Positions 25,562-35,086 are shown, numbered from the stretch's first letter. The stretch is DNA of 47,979 bases from Desulfovibrio sp. (GCF_009712225.1 NZ_WASP01000007.1:19203-67181), one strand, 5' to 3'. The notes: generated by a model from the letters alone, not told the origin. Numbers and translations: made by a program.

Positions 25562-26733
25562 CAACAGTTATTGCCGTAGTGGTCGTTCTTGGCGGCCTGA
25601 TATTTTTTCACGAACTGGGGCACTTTGCCGTAGCCCGCTGGCTGGGCATGGGTGTTTCGACCTTTTCTCTGGGGTTTGGCCCCAAAATACTCAAATACCG
25701 CAAGGGCAAGACGGAATACGCCCTTTCGCTGGTTCCGCTGGGCGGCTATGTGGCTCTGGTGGGCGAAAGCGATCCCAAGGACATTCCCGCTGGCTTTACC
25801 GAAAAAGAAAGCTTTGCCCTGCGCCCCGCATGGCAGCGCCTGCTTGTGGTGGCTGCTGGCCCTGCGGCCAATATCATTCTGGCATGGCTGCTGTGCTGGG
25901 CTCTGGCCCTTGGCTGGGGTACGCCCATTCTGCTGCCGCAGGTTGGCGGCGTGGTGCAGAACGGCCCGGCTGACAAGGCGGGCATACAGCCCGGCGACAC
26001 CATTGTGAGCATCAACGGCCTTGCCGTTAACAACTGGCAGGCCATGGCCGACACCATTGCCCAGAGCAACGGCAAAACGCTTGAAGTGACCCTTTCGCGG
26101 CCCGACATGGCCCCGCAGGCGAATAAAGAAGCGCTGGCCGATGAAACGGTCAAAATGGAACAGGCCGAGACCGCTCAGACGCAACAGGGCATGATCATCA
26201 GCGTGGAACTGACGCCCGAGCGCTCTACCCGCAAGACCATTTTTGGTGAAGAAGAAAGCGCATGGCTCATCGGCATACGCAACTCTGGTGCGGTACGCCT
26301 TGAACGCCACAGCTTTGCTGGCGCTGCCGTTGCCGGTGCAGGACAGACCGCCGACATGGTTTCGCTAACCTGGCAAAGCTTTGTGAAGCTGGCCGAGCGA
26401 GTTGTGCCACTGGATCAGGTGGGCGGGCCCATCATGATCATGCAGATGGTCGGCAAACAGGCCCACGAGGGTCTTGCAGGCCTGCTGGCCCTGGCCGCGC
26501 TGATCAGCATCAACCTTGGCATCCTGAATCTTTTGCCCATACCCGTGCTTGACGGCGGACAAATTGTTTTTTGCCTGTGGGAAATCATTTTTCGCCGCCC
26601 GCCCAATCCGCGCTTTCAGGAATACGCCATGCGCGTGGGCATTGCCCTCCTTGTGGCGCTCATGCTGCTGGCAACCTACAATGACTTGTGGCGTATTCTC
26701 AAAAATACCGGATGGTTCGGGAGCGGTTCATAA
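25555..26733 (+). CDS. rseP: Site-2 intramembrane metalloprotease RseP
   Basis: 392-residue inner-membrane zinc protease of regulated intramembrane proteolysis. HELGH at residues 19-23 supplies two zinc ligands and the catalytic Glu. A PDZ-like region follows around 120-240 and is somewhat expanded with a Gln/Glu-rich insert. NLLPIPVLDGGQ near 325 carries the third zinc ligand. It starts with GTG at 25555 supported by GGAGG at 25544-25548, inside the end of dxr. Confidence 0.93.
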   Translation: MLTTVIAVVVVLGGLIFFHELGHFAVARWLGMGVSTFSLGFGPKILKYRKGKTEYALSLVPLGGYVALVGESDPKDIPAGFTEKESFALRPAWQRLLVVAAGPAANIILAWLLCWALALGWGTPILLPQVGGVVQNGPADKAGIQPGDTIVSINGLAVNNWQAMADTIAQSNGKTLEVTLSRPDMAPQANKEALADETVKMEQAETAQTQQGMIISVELTPERSTRKTIFGEEESAWLIGIRNSGAVRLERHSFAGAAVAGAGQTADMVSLTWQSFVKLAERVVPLDQVGGPIMIMQMVGKQAHEGLAGLLALAALISINLGILNLLPIPVLDGGQIVFCLWEIIFRRPPNPRFQEYAMRVGIALLVALMLLATYNDLWRILKNTGWFGSGS

Positions 26734-27587
26734 TGCAGGCTGGCACCGGGCTGGAGCTGATTCTTAACGCCGCCGAGGGCGCGTTGCAGATCGTTGTGAC
26801 CGAAGACGAGCGGCTGCTCTGCGTGCAGGAATGGCACAAGGCCGACCGGGCTACGGAAATTCTGGCTCCGGCGCTGGCCGAAATATGCACAACACTTGGC
26901 ATAGCGCCCGCCGCCTTTCGCCGCATAGCCTGCGTGCGCGGGCCGGGGTCGTTTACCGGCATACGGCTGGTGCTCACCACTGCCGCTGCCCTGCGCCGCG
27001 TGGGTCAGGCCCGCCTTGCGGGCCTGGACTACATGCAGGCCCTGGCCACCAGCGCCGTGCTGCAGCACAACCTGTTTTACGGCACCCCCGTGTGGGTGCT
27101 CACACATGCCCGCCGTAATCTTGTGCATTGCCAGCCTTTTATGTCGTATGGCCCGCAAATTCCGGCCCAGCCGGGTAAGGCCGTAGACCTGTGCTCGCCG
27201 CAGGAGGCCCTGCGCCGCATGCAGGCCACCGTGCACGCTCCCCTGCCCGAAGGCACAGACCCGCACCGGTGCATCCATGTTTGCGGCAGCGGTCTGACCC
27301 GCAATGCCGACGTGTTTGGTGAACTGACGGGTATGCGCATGATTGTGGCTCCCGAGCAGGCAGAGATGATCGCCATGCCGCGTCTGGTCAGCCCGGATAC
27401 GGCCTCGCTGTGTCTGCTGGCCCGCCACGGTGACTATTTTGACGCCGATATAGAGCCACTGTACGTGCGCCCCTGTGACGCCGTTGAAAACCTGCCCCAG
27501 CTGGCCCCCCGCATGGGCATGAGCGGTGAACACGCCCTTGCCGCCCTTGATTCCATGCTTGAACGCGCCCCCCAAAGCGAAATTTGA
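26733..27587 (+). CDS. tsaB: tRNA threonylcarbamoyladenosine biosynthesis protein TsaB
   Basis: 284-residue ASKHA-fold protein that partners TsaD in making t6A37 of tRNAs. The family block RGPGSFTGIRL near residues 70-80 is clear, and GLDYMQALA follows. It is longer than Escherichia coli TsaB (231) because of C-terminal inserts. The ATG overlaps the rseP stop by one base. Confidence 0.88.
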   Translation: MQAGTGLELILNAAEGALQIVVTEDERLLCVQEWHKADRATEILAPALAEICTTLGIAPAAFRRIACVRGPGSFTGIRLVLTTAAALRRVGQARLAGLDYMQALATSAVLQHNLFYGTPVWVLTHARRNLVHCQPFMSYGPQIPAQPGKAVDLCSPQEALRRMQATVHAPLPEGTDPHRCIHVCGSGLTRNADVFGELTGMRMIVAPEQAEMIAMPRLVSPDTASLCLLARHGDYFDADIEPLYVRPCDAVENLPQLAPRMGMSGEHALAALDSMLERAPQSEI

Positions 27588-27684
27588 ATCATTCCGGCCC
27601 GGCCCACAGCACAAGCCCGTTGTGCGGATCAAATTTCATAGCAATACACTGTGCTTACCATTCAACCATCACGCGGAGAACCCC

Positions 27685-28302
27685 ATGATCCGTAACATCC
27701 GTCATTCACTCTCCATGCTCCTCTCTCTGGCCGCTCTGGCGCTCATGCCCGCAAGCCCCAGCCTTGCTCAGGCGGCAGAAACTCCCGTGCGCATGGAGCT
27801 GCCCACCCCCAGCAAGAGCGGCGGCATGCCCCTGATGCAGGCCCTGAACGAACGGCATTCTACCAAAACAAAATACAGTGGTGCGGCCCTTGCGCCGCAG
27901 CAGCTCAGTGACCTTTTGTGGGCCACTTGGGGAAAAAACCGCGTAGATGGCCGCAGAACAGCCCCCACAGCCATGAACAAACAGGATGTACGCGTCTATG
28001 TGGCCCTTGAAAACGGAGTGTGGCTGTATGATGCGGACAATACCCTGATCAAGGTACTGGACGGAGACTGGCGCGGTGAAATGGGCGGTGGGTCGCTTAC
28101 CCTGCTCTACGCCATTCCGCAGGCCAACGAATGGGGCGGCGCGCATGTGGGTTCGCTGTACCAGAATGCGGGCCTCTACTGCGCCTCTGCCGGACTGGGC
28201 AACTTTGTGCACGTTTCGGGCATGCGCACCCTTGACGGCAAACTGGCCCTACCTGAAGGCTGGAAGATCTATATCATCCAGACCGTGGGCCTGCTGAAAT
28301 AA
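27685..28302 (+). CDS. Exported nitroreductase-family protein
   Basis: 205-residue protein with a clear signal peptide: RNIRHS, then a hydrophobic run, then a cleavage site near SLAQAAE (about residue 31). The mature part is a nitroreductase-fold FMN protein. LNERHSTKTKYS is the usual N-terminal flavin-phosphate block, and QNAGLYCASAGLGNFV the C-terminal one. Export is unusual for this family and implies a periplasmic flavoprotein. The ATG at 27685 has CGGAGAA upstream. A strong terminator follows. Confidence 0.85.
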   Translation: MIRNIRHSLSMLLSLAALALMPASPSLAQAAETPVRMELPTPSKSGGMPLMQALNERHSTKTKYSGAALAPQQLSDLLWATWGKNRVDGRRTAPTAMNKQDVRVYVALENGVWLYDADNTLIKVLDGDWRGEMGGGSLTLLYAIPQANEWGGAHVGSLYQNAGLYCASAGLGNFVHVSGMRTLDGKLALPEGWKIYIIQTVGLLK

Positions 28303-28323
28303 CCACACTGGCTTAACACGCAC

Positions 28324-28359
28324 AAAGCCCCCGTTCCTTGCCGGAGCGGGGGCTTTTTT
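28324..28359 (+). terminator. Intrinsic terminator after the nitroreductase gene
   Basis: AAAGCCCCCG (28324-28333) pairs with CGGGGGCTTT (28347-28356), giving a 10-bp stem and T6 (28354-28359). It lies 21 bases after the stop codon and separates this gene from the convergent histidinol phosphatase gene. Confidence 0.9.
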
Positions 28360-28396
28360 ACACTCCAAAAAGATACGTGGCAGGCAGACCCGCCAG

Positions 28397-29239
28397 CTAG
28401 AAATCCAGCACCCGGCGTTCGCGCCCCACGCAGATGCGGCTGCGTGTAAATCCGTACGAGGCGGCATAGGCGGCCAATTCGCCAAAGTGCGAGCCGGTGT
28501 CTTCTGTGTTGTGCGCGTCGGAGCCAAAGCTGATGGTCAGCCCAAGGTCTGCCGCCAGCCGCATGATGGCCGGGCCGGGATACGGCTCTTGGAAAGGTTT
28601 GCGCAACCCGGCAGAAGAAACCTCCATGGCAGTATCAGTGGCGCGCATGGCTTCGAGCACGGCGGCAATGCGGTCTGTGCTGCCGGGCAGGGCCAGCCAT
28701 GACTGAAAATCATCGTAGCAGCAAACCTTGATGAAGTCGGGGTGGGCCACCACATCAACCATGCCACTGGCGGCCAGCCCGCGCATGATTTCATAATAGG
28801 CATCGTAGCGGGCAAAACGCTCGGCGCGCTCCACCTCCGGCCCCCAGCAACGCGGCGAACCTACCGGCACGTCACCCACAAAATGCAGGCCGCCGATGAT
28901 GTAGTCAAAGGGGTAATGGCTGATCACGTCGCGCATCCAGGGCATGTTCACGGGCAGCCAGTCCAGCTCCATGCCCATGAGCACGCGCGGCCATCCCGGC
29001 CTGTTGCCAGCATGGCTGGCCGACTGTTCCCTGAGAGCCATGACCTCGGCTGCATAGGCGGGGAAAGTAACGGCGAGGTCGCCCTTGTACAGGGGGCACG
29101 AATAGCCAGGCGGCAGAGGCGAATGCTCGGAGAAGCCGTACCATGCCAGATTGCGCGCTCTGGCGGCGGCAAACATTTCGCTTACGGTGGCAAGACCGTG
29201 TGAAGCTATGGTGTGGTTATGGACGTCGGCGCAGATCAT
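28397..29239 (-). CDS. PHP-domain histidinol-phosphatase
   Basis: 280-residue metal-dependent phosphatase of the polymerase-and-histidinol-phosphatase (PHP) superfamily. Metal-binding motifs include DVHNHT near the N-terminus, GFSEHSPL near 36-43, GMELDW, VAHPDF and SFGSDAH near the C-terminus. The pattern fits HisK-type histidinol phosphatases. hisI and hisG lie 3.5 kb away on the other strand, which supports a role in histidine synthesis. Other PHP phosphoesterases remain possible. A GGAGAAA ribosome site precedes the ATG at 29239. Confidence 0.82.
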   Translation of the reverse strand: MICADVHNHTIASHGLATVSEMFAAARARNLAWYGFSEHSPLPPGYSCPLYKGDLAVTFPAYAAEVMALREQSASHAGNRPGWPRVLMGMELDWLPVNMPWMRDVISHYPFDYIIGGLHFVGDVPVGSPRCWGPEVERAERFARYDAYYEIMRGLAASGMVDVVAHPDFIKVCCYDDFQSWLALPGSTDRIAAVLEAMRATDTAMEVSSAGLRKPFQEPYPGPAIMRLAADLGLTISFGSDAHNTEDTGSHFGELAAYAASYGFTRSRICVGRERRVLDF

Positions 29240-29264
29240 GCTTTCTCCTGCCGTTGCGGCCCGC

Positions 29265-30191
29265 CTAGTACGCAGCCTGCGCCAGCAGGGAGCGGGTGTC
29301 TTTTACGTCCTGGGCAATGCGCTCTTTGAGGGCTTCCACCGAGGCAAAGCGCTCTTCGCCGCGCACGCGGGCCACAAATTCCAGACGCATCATCTGGCCG
29401 TAAAGATTTTTGCCGTCTTCGAGCAGAAAGGTTTCTACACCGAGCTCGTTGTCGCCAAAGGTAGGTTTGCGCCCCACGCAGGTGACTGCGGGCCACTTAT
29501 GCCCGTTGAGCGAGGCGCGGGTGGCGTACACGCCTTCCACAGGCAGCACCACCTCGGGCTTGCGCTGGTTGGCGGTGGGAAAGCCCAGTCCGGCACCACG
29601 CCCGTCGCCGTGCACAACCTCGCCCGTGAAGCCGTGGAACCGACCCAGCAGGGTTGCAGCCCGCGCCACATCGCCCTGGCCGATCAGCCCGCGCAAAGAG
29701 GTGGAACTGACCACCGTACCGCTCACAAGCACAGGTTCAAGCTGCTCAACTGTAAACCCCGTGAGCGCGCCCAGCTCGCGCAGAACGGAAACCTGCCCGC
29801 CACGGTTGCGGCCCAGTGTAAAATCATACCCCACCACAAGACGGCGCAGCTGCATGGGCGCAAGAATATCCTGCACAAAGGTGCCCGCATCCAGCGAGGC
29901 CAGCTCGCGGCTAAAGGGCAGCTCAAGTACAAAGGGCACGCCCAGCGCTTCCAGCAGGGCAAACCTGTCTTCGCGCGTGGTCAGGGGCATATGCCCGCGC
30001 TCGGGAAAAAGCACCTGACGGGGGTGCGGCCAGAAGGTCATGACCACAGGGGTCAGCCCTTCCTGCGCGGCGACCTCCAGCGTGCGGTGGATGAGCGCCT
30101 GATGCCCAAGGTGAACGCCGTCAAAATTGCCAATGGTGACCGCTGCCCCGGCAAGGGTGCCCAGCGCGTCTACTGAATGAACGATTTTCAT
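29265..30191 (-). CDS. ribF: Bifunctional riboflavin kinase / FAD synthetase
   Basis: 308-residue enzyme that makes FMN and then FAD. The N-terminal adenylyltransferase domain has GNFDGVHLGH near residues 21-30. The C-terminal kinase domain has GRGAGLGFPTAN near 195-207 and the block GVYA. The length is normal. It is upstream of the histidinol phosphatase gene with a 25-base gap. No FMN riboswitch-like structure was seen in the short 41-base upstream gap. Confidence 0.95.
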   Translation of the reverse strand: MKIVHSVDALGTLAGAAVTIGNFDGVHLGHQALIHRTLEVAAQEGLTPVVMTFWPHPRQVLFPERGHMPLTTREDRFALLEALGVPFVLELPFSRELASLDAGTFVQDILAPMQLRRLVVGYDFTLGRNRGGQVSVLRELGALTGFTVEQLEPVLVSGTVVSSTSLRGLIGQGDVARAATLLGRFHGFTGEVVHGDGRGAGLGFPTANQRKPEVVLPVEGVYATRASLNGHKWPAVTCVGRKPTFGDNELGVETFLLEDGKNLYGQMMRLEFVARVRGEERFASVEALKERIAQDVKDTRSLLAQAAY

Positions 30192-30232
30192 TATGTATGT
30201 TGGTTCCCGAACAGATAACGCACGTCCGGCGT

Positions 30233-30730
30233 CTAGATGAGCCGGTCGAAAACGAGTTTGTAAATCTTGCGGATGTGCAGCACCAGCTTGAGGTTGATGC
30301 TTTTAGCCTGATTGGGATCCTGGGTGGAAAATGAGCACAGATGCCGCGCCACCTCGCTAAAGTCGGCATCGCCGCGCGGCTCGAGCATGGCCCAGTATTC
30401 CCTGGCCCGGTTCAGCAGGTGGGCGCTGTGCTTGTCCCTGTGGGCCTGCGCGTATTCCTGCAAAAAGAGCTCAAACATACACGTGGCATCCACGGGAAAA
30501 GACCGCGCCAGTGCGAGCCGCCACAGGGCAATATACAGCCCCGTCAGCTCACCCTGCATCTGGCGGCGGCGCATGAACTGCATGCGTTTGACGCCCATCA
30601 GTTCAAGCTCAAGCGTAAAGTCGGCATCTGCCAGCAATGCCTTGAAATTCTCCAAGGCCGCCCGGGCGGCTTCGTGAGGGGCTTTGTCGCGCACTGCCCC
30701 CTGTGCGGTGGTATCTTCGCTGTTCTGCAT
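30233..30730 (-). CDS. Conserved-looking hypothetical protein
   Basis: 165-residue, largely helical soluble protein that I do not recognise. It has many charged residues and no signal peptide, membrane segment or cysteine motif. The core runs from ENFKALLADADF to a C-terminal basic stretch ending FDRLI. It lies between the helicase gene (38-base gap) and ribF (41-base gap) on the same strand, so it is probably co-transcribed. ATG at 30730 and GTG at 30739 are both possible starts and neither has a clear ribosome site. Confidence 0.65.
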   Translation of the reverse strand: MQNSEDTTAQGAVRDKAPHEAARAALENFKALLADADFTLELELMGVKRMQFMRRRQMQGELTGLYIALWRLALARSFPVDATCMFELFLQEYAQAHRDKHSAHLLNRAREYWAMLEPRGDADFSEVARHLCSFSTQDPNQAKSINLKLVLHIRKIYKLVFDRLI

Positions 30731-30768
30731 GGCTGTCACACTGTATGGTTACAATAAAACCCAAATGC

Positions 30769-32514
30769 CTAGTTTTCGCCCTCGTGGGACGAACCCTGGC
30801 CCTGCCCCTCGGCAGATTGCCCTGCAGCACCCTCTGTTCCCTGCGCGCCACGACTGCGCGATGACCGGCGGCGGCGTTTGCCCGACCGCGCAGGTCTGCT
30901 CTCGCCCGAAGCGGCATCGCTTGCCGTTCCTTCCTGAGCGGAGGCCCATTCTTTCACCATGGGCTGGCCTTCGGCGGCATCACTGCCGCGGCCTCCCGAG
31001 GGCTTGCCGCGCCCGGAGCGCGAACGTCCCTGCCGCCCCTGGCCTTGCTGCCCCTGACCCTGCATCTTCGAGGCTGCACGGGGCTGCCCGTCGGGAAAGC
31101 GCGTTTCACGCAGGCTTTCCTGATGGCAGGAGTCCAGCAGCATGGCCAACAACAGCACGTTGTCTTCTTCATCGCTCTGCGTCGCTAGATCGCGCGCAAG
31201 CTGAGCGTAACGCCCAACGCGCATGCGCTCAAGCCCCGTAAGGTTGCGAAAACGCCCCTCAAGAATGGCCGTGAGGCGTGTGCCCGCCACCCTCGCCACG
31301 TCTTCATCAGAGGGCAGGGGCATATTCATGATGCCGATCTTGTAGTGCTTGGCGATGCGGTCAAGCTCCATGCGCTGCATGACATCCACCAGCGAAATGA
31401 CCGTACCGGCAGCGCCAGCCCGGCCCGTGCGTCCGGCACGGTGAATGTAGCTTTCGTGGTCTTCCGGCGGTTCGTACAGAAAAACGTGCGAAAGCTGCGG
31501 AATATCAATGCCGCGCGCCGCCACGTCTGTAGCCACAAGATACTGCAGTTTTCCTTGACGGATCTTTTCAAGCACGGCCTCGCGCCGCGACTGCGAAAGA
31601 TCTGCGGAAAGCTCGTCGGCACTGTAGCCAAAGCCCTGCAAAACGCCCGTCACATAGTGCACGTTAGACTTGGTATTGCAAAAAATAATGGCCGAAGCGG
31701 GGTTTTCGGTTTCCAGCAGGCGCACCAGTGCCCGGTCTTTATCCATGGGCTTCACCTCGCAAAAGAGGTGCTGCACTTCAGCCACATGCACTTCTTTTTG
31801 CGAAAGCGAAAGCATGGCCGGCTCGGCCATGAATTCTCGCGCCAGCTTGAGCACATGGGGCGGATACGTGGCGGAAAACAGGCAGGTGTGGATGCGTTTT
31901 TGCGGCAGATACCGCTGGATTTCCTTCATGTCGGGATAAAACCCGATGGAAAGCATGCGGTCGGCCTCGTCAAAAACCAGCACGCGCAGGTCGCGCAGAT
32001 CCATGGTGCGGCGCAGCAGGTGGTCAAGCACACGTCCGGGCGTGCCCACAATAACCTGCGCACCATCGCGCAGGGCATCCATCTGCTTTTTGTAGCCCAC
32101 GCCACCGTATACGGCGACAGTGCGGATGCCGGTATCTGCAAAAATTATTGCTGCCTCGCGCTCAACCTGAACGGCGAGCTCACGCGTGGGGGCAAGCACC
32201 AGGGCCTGCGGTGCCTTGAGGTCGGCAGAAAGATGGGGAAGCATGGGCAAGAGGTAGCAGCCGGTTTTGCCGCTGCCGGTGCGTGACTGCACCATGATGT
32301 CGCGCCCGGCCAGCAGATAGGGCAGGGCCAGCGACTGCACAGGCATAAGGCTTTGCCAGCCCGCCCGACGGCAGGCCTCGCCCACGGCCTGGGGCAGTTC
32401 TTCAAGAGTGACCCTGGGCAGTGAGTCTTCGGGTTCGCTGACGGCTATGCCTTGCAGCACGGCATCAGTTGCAGCATCCGCATGTTCATTAACGGAGGAA
32501 TCGTATTCTGCCAT
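30769..32514 (-). CDS. DEAD-box ATP-dependent RNA helicase with basic Gly/Arg/Ser tail
   Basis: 581-residue RNA helicase. The Q-motif region PVQSLALPYLL is followed by motif I SRTGSGKT, motif Ia APTRELA, motif II FDEAD, motif III SAT, motif IV IIFCNT and motif VI HRAGRTGRAG. A C-terminal ~110-residue tail is rich in Gln, Gly, Arg and Ser, with RRRRSSRSRG near its end; such tails bind RNA and set substrate choice. The start at 32514 is chosen over in-frame upstream ATGs because GGGA lies upstream and the protein aligns with the family from there. It is divergent from hisI. Confidence 0.93.
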   Translation of the reverse strand: MAEYDSSVNEHADAATDAVLQGIAVSEPEDSLPRVTLEELPQAVGEACRRAGWQSLMPVQSLALPYLLAGRDIMVQSRTGSGKTGCYLLPMLPHLSADLKAPQALVLAPTRELAVQVEREAAIIFADTGIRTVAVYGGVGYKKQMDALRDGAQVIVGTPGRVLDHLLRRTMDLRDLRVLVFDEADRMLSIGFYPDMKEIQRYLPQKRIHTCLFSATYPPHVLKLAREFMAEPAMLSLSQKEVHVAEVQHLFCEVKPMDKDRALVRLLETENPASAIIFCNTKSNVHYVTGVLQGFGYSADELSADLSQSRREAVLEKIRQGKLQYLVATDVAARGIDIPQLSHVFLYEPPEDHESYIHRAGRTGRAGAAGTVISLVDVMQRMELDRIAKHYKIGIMNMPLPSDEDVARVAGTRLTAILEGRFRNLTGLERMRVGRYAQLARDLATQSDEEDNVLLLAMLLDSCHQESLRETRFPDGQPRAASKMQGQGQQGQGRQGRSRSGRGKPSGGRGSDAAEGQPMVKEWASAQEGTASDAASGESRPARSGKRRRRSSRSRGAQGTEGAAGQSAEGQGQGSSHEGEN

Positions 32515-32620
32515 GTATTTTCCCGGCGGCACACCCGCCATAAATAAGTGTTTTGCTAACGGGACAGCATGCCACACACGCCGCTGATTCGCAAGTTGCG
32601 GCTTGCAGGGCGCAGCCTGC

Positions 32621-32705
32621 GCGCCCGATCAACGCCATGCTTGCGTCCTTGGGCGCTTGCAGGTAGATTTAACTGTTTGCGCGGACCAAGCCGCGCCCGA
32701 TCAAC
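32621..32705. repeat. 13-bp direct repeat between the helicase gene and hisI
   Basis: GCGCCCGATCAAC occurs at 32621-32633 and exactly again at 32693-32705, 72 bases apart. It is in the 254-base divergent intergenic region and could be a regulator site for one or both genes. No His-rich leader peptide was found ahead of hisI. Confidence 0.4.
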
Positions 32706-32768
32706 CCGTATTTTTTGCCCTGGCGTGCCGCACTGCGCACACGCGACCGGCGCAACAAAGGAGGCTCC

Positions 32769-33185
32769 ATGTCCTCTTCCCACTCTGGCGGTGAGGCCCT
32801 GGAAGGCAACGCCGACTTTCAGCCCGATTTCAGCAAGGGGCTTTTGCCCGCCATTGCGCAGGATTGCGACAGCGGTGAAGTGCTCATGCTGGCCTATATG
32901 AATGCAGACGCCTGGCGCAAAACCCTTGAAACCGGCGAGGCCCATTACTGGAGCCGCAGCCGCAAGGAGCTGTGGCACAAGGGCGGCACTTCGGGCAATG
33001 TGCAAAAAGTACGCTCAGCGCGGCTTGATTGTGACAATGATACCATACTGCTGCTCATTGAGCAGATTGGCGGCGCTGCCTGTCATACGGGCAGACGCTC
33101 CTGCTTTTACAGGGAACTGAAGCAAGGCTCGGTGCGGGAATGCAGCCCGCAGGTTTTTGACCCCAAAAAAGTCTACGGTCGATAG
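32769..33185 (+). CDS. hisI: Phosphoribosyl-AMP cyclohydrolase
   Basis: 138-residue enzyme of the third step of histidine synthesis, with only the HisI domain and no fused HisE. The zinc/magnesium ligands lie in DCDND near residues 86-90 and [11 protein letters not shown] near 103-113. The block [13 protein letters not shown] is diagnostic. The ATG at 32769 has AAAGGAGG upstream. hisG follows after 12 bases. Confidence 0.95.
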   Translation: MSSSHSGGEALEGNADFQPDFSKGLLPAIAQDCDSGEVLMLAYMNADAWRKTLETGEAHYWSRSRKELWHKGGTSGNVQKVRSARLDCDNDTILLLIEQIGGAACHTGRRSCFYRELKQGSVRECSPQVFDPKKVYGR

Positions 33186-33197
33186 AAGGAAATTCTC

Positions 33198-34091
33198 ATG
33201 AGCGCGGATACCATGCCCATTATCAAGCTTGGCGTGCCCAAGGGCTCGCTTGAAGACGCAACCATCAACCTTTTTGAACGCGCGGGCTGGAAAATCCGCA
33301 AGCATACGCGCAACTACTTTCCCGACATCAATGACCCCCAGATTTCCGCATCGCTCTGCCGCGTGCAGGAAATTGGCGAATATATCGAAGCGGGCGTGCT
33401 GGACGTGGGCATAACCGGCCTCGACTGGCTCACCGAGCGCAACCACGAAGACAAGGTGGTGCGCATTTCTGATCTTGTGTACTCCAAAACCTCCAATCGC
33501 CCTTGCCGCTGGGTGCTGGCCGTTGCGGGCGATTCGCCCTACCAGACCGCCGCCGACCTCGCTGGCAAGCGCATTGCCACCGAACTTCAGGGCCTGACCC
33601 AGCGCTACTTTGACAAAAAGGGTGTGAACGTCGACGTTTTCTACTCCTGGGGTGCCACCGAGGCCAAGGTTGTGGAAGGTCTGGCCGACGGCATTGTGGA
33701 AGTGACCGAAACCGGCACCACCATTCGCGCCCACGGTTTGCGCATCATTGACGAGGTCATGATTTCGTACCCCGTGCTGATCGCCAACAAAAAGGCGTGG
33801 GAAGATCCCGCCAAGCGCGCCAAGATCGAACAGCTCGACCTGCTTCTGCAGGGCGCACTGAAGGCTGAAAATCTGGTGGCTCTCAAGATGAACGCCCCGG
33901 CAGACAACCTGCCCGCCATTCTTGAAATGCTGCCCTCGCTTAATTCACCCACGGTTTCGCCCCTGCGTGATGGCCGCTGGCTGTCGGTTGAATCGGTGGT
34001 ACAGATCGATGTGGTGCGCGACCTTATCCCCCGCCTGCGCGAGGCCGGTGCCGAAGGCATTATTGAGTACGCACTGAACAAGGTTATCTAG
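33198..34091 (+). CDS. hisG: ATP phosphoribosyltransferase, long form
   Basis: 297-residue first enzyme of histidine synthesis. It condenses ATP and PRPP. The catalytic domain has KLGVPKGSLE near the N-terminus and the PRPP-binding block EVTETGTTIRAHGL near 173-186. A C-terminal ~75-residue ACT-like regulatory domain, starting near SPTVSPLRDG, marks the long, histidine-inhibited form that needs no HisZ. The ATG has AAGGAAA upstream. Confidence 0.95.
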   Translation: MSADTMPIIKLGVPKGSLEDATINLFERAGWKIRKHTRNYFPDINDPQISASLCRVQEIGEYIEAGVLDVGITGLDWLTERNHEDKVVRISDLVYSKTSNRPCRWVLAVAGDSPYQTAADLAGKRIATELQGLTQRYFDKKGVNVDVFYSWGATEAKVVEGLADGIVEVTETGTTIRAHGLRIIDEVMISYPVLIANKKAWEDPAKRAKIEQLDLLLQGALKAENLVALKMNAPADNLPAILEMLPSLNSPTVSPLRDGRWLSVESVVQIDVVRDLIPRLREAGAEGIIEYALNKVI

Positions 34092-34285
34092 CATTTACAG
34101 CACCGCACGGCCTGACAGGGCAAACACTGCCCAACGACATAACAGCCCGTCAATACTGTAAAACTGCACATATCCATACGGCAAGGCGGCCTGCGCAAGC
34201 GGGCCGTCTTTTGCCCGCGCGGCGGGCATTACTGTTTTCCCCCGCCCCGCGCCGCCGCGCCACGGGCACGCAACCAGGAGTTCCC

Positions 34286-35059
34286 ATGTCCTCTGACGCC
34301 AGCCGCGAACTGCTCGAAAGCCTACCAGAACTGCAGCCCGGCGAAACCTTCTGCTTTGACTGCAACCCTGATGTGCCCTGTTTTAACCGGTGCTGCGCCG
34401 AACTCACCCTGCCCCTCACGCCCTACGACGTACTGCGCCTGCGCCGTAACTTGGGCCTTGGCAGCGAAGAATTTCTTGCAACCTTCACCACCCTGCGGTC
34501 TTTTCCCGACACGGGTTTTCCCCTGCCCATGCTGCGCATGCTCGACGGGCCGGACGAACCCTGCCCATTTGTGACCCCCGCAGGCTGCTCGGTGTACGAA
34601 GACCGCCCCGGTGCATGCCGCTACTACCCCCTTGGGCGCGGCACCAAGATGGCGGCCGACGGAATTTCGGAGCGCTTCTTTGTGGTGCGCGAACCGCACT
34701 GCCTCGGCTTTGAAAAAGGCACGGTGCGCACACCGCGCCAGTGGCTCGAGAACGAAGAACTGCTGCCATTCAACGCCTCAAATGACCGCTACATGCGCCT
34801 TATGGCCATGGTTCGGGCGACGGGAAAACCACTTGAACCCAAGCTGGTAACCATGCTAGTGCTTTGTCTGTTCCAGCTCGACAAATTCCGTGAACTCATC
34901 ACAAACATGCGCGTGTTCTCTCATGTGAACATCACCGAGGAACGCAAGGCTGCCATTCTGGAAGACAGCCAGAAAGGCGATGAGGCAGCCCTTGATTTTG
35001 GGCTGGACTGGATGGAGCTGGTGATATTTGGGCAGAGCGAAGGTTTGACAAAAAAATAA
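34286..35059 (+). CDS. YkgJ-family cysteine-cluster protein
   Basis: 257-residue protein with the zinc/iron-chelating YkgJ pattern. Cysteines occur in FDCNPDVPCFNRCC (about 29-44), PCPF with GCSVYEDRPGACRYYPLG (about 92-118) and REPHC. A ~120-residue C-terminal helical region follows. The function of the family is unknown and metal binding is inferred from the cysteines. The ATG at 34286 has CCAGGAG upstream. A 194-base gap separates it from hisG, so it may have its own promoter. Confidence 0.88.
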   Translation: MSSDASRELLESLPELQPGETFCFDCNPDVPCFNRCCAELTLPLTPYDVLRLRRNLGLGSEEFLATFTTLRSFPDTGFPLPMLRMLDGPDEPCPFVTPAGCSVYEDRPGACRYYPLGRGTKMAADGISERFFVVREPHCLGFEKGTVRTPRQWLENEELLPFNASNDRYMRLMAMVRATGKPLEPKLVTMLVLCLFQLDKFRELITNMRVFSHVNITEERKAAILEDSQKGDEAALDFGLDWMELVIFGQSEGLTKK

Positions 35060-35086
35060 TCTGCCCAATATTTCACAACCAAGGCA

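Noticed and set aside
30192..30232. An FMN riboswitch before ribF
   Set aside because: The gap is only 41 bases and has none of the conserved RFN elements.
32515..32768. A histidine leader peptide before hisI
   Set aside because: No short frame with consecutive His codons is present in this region.
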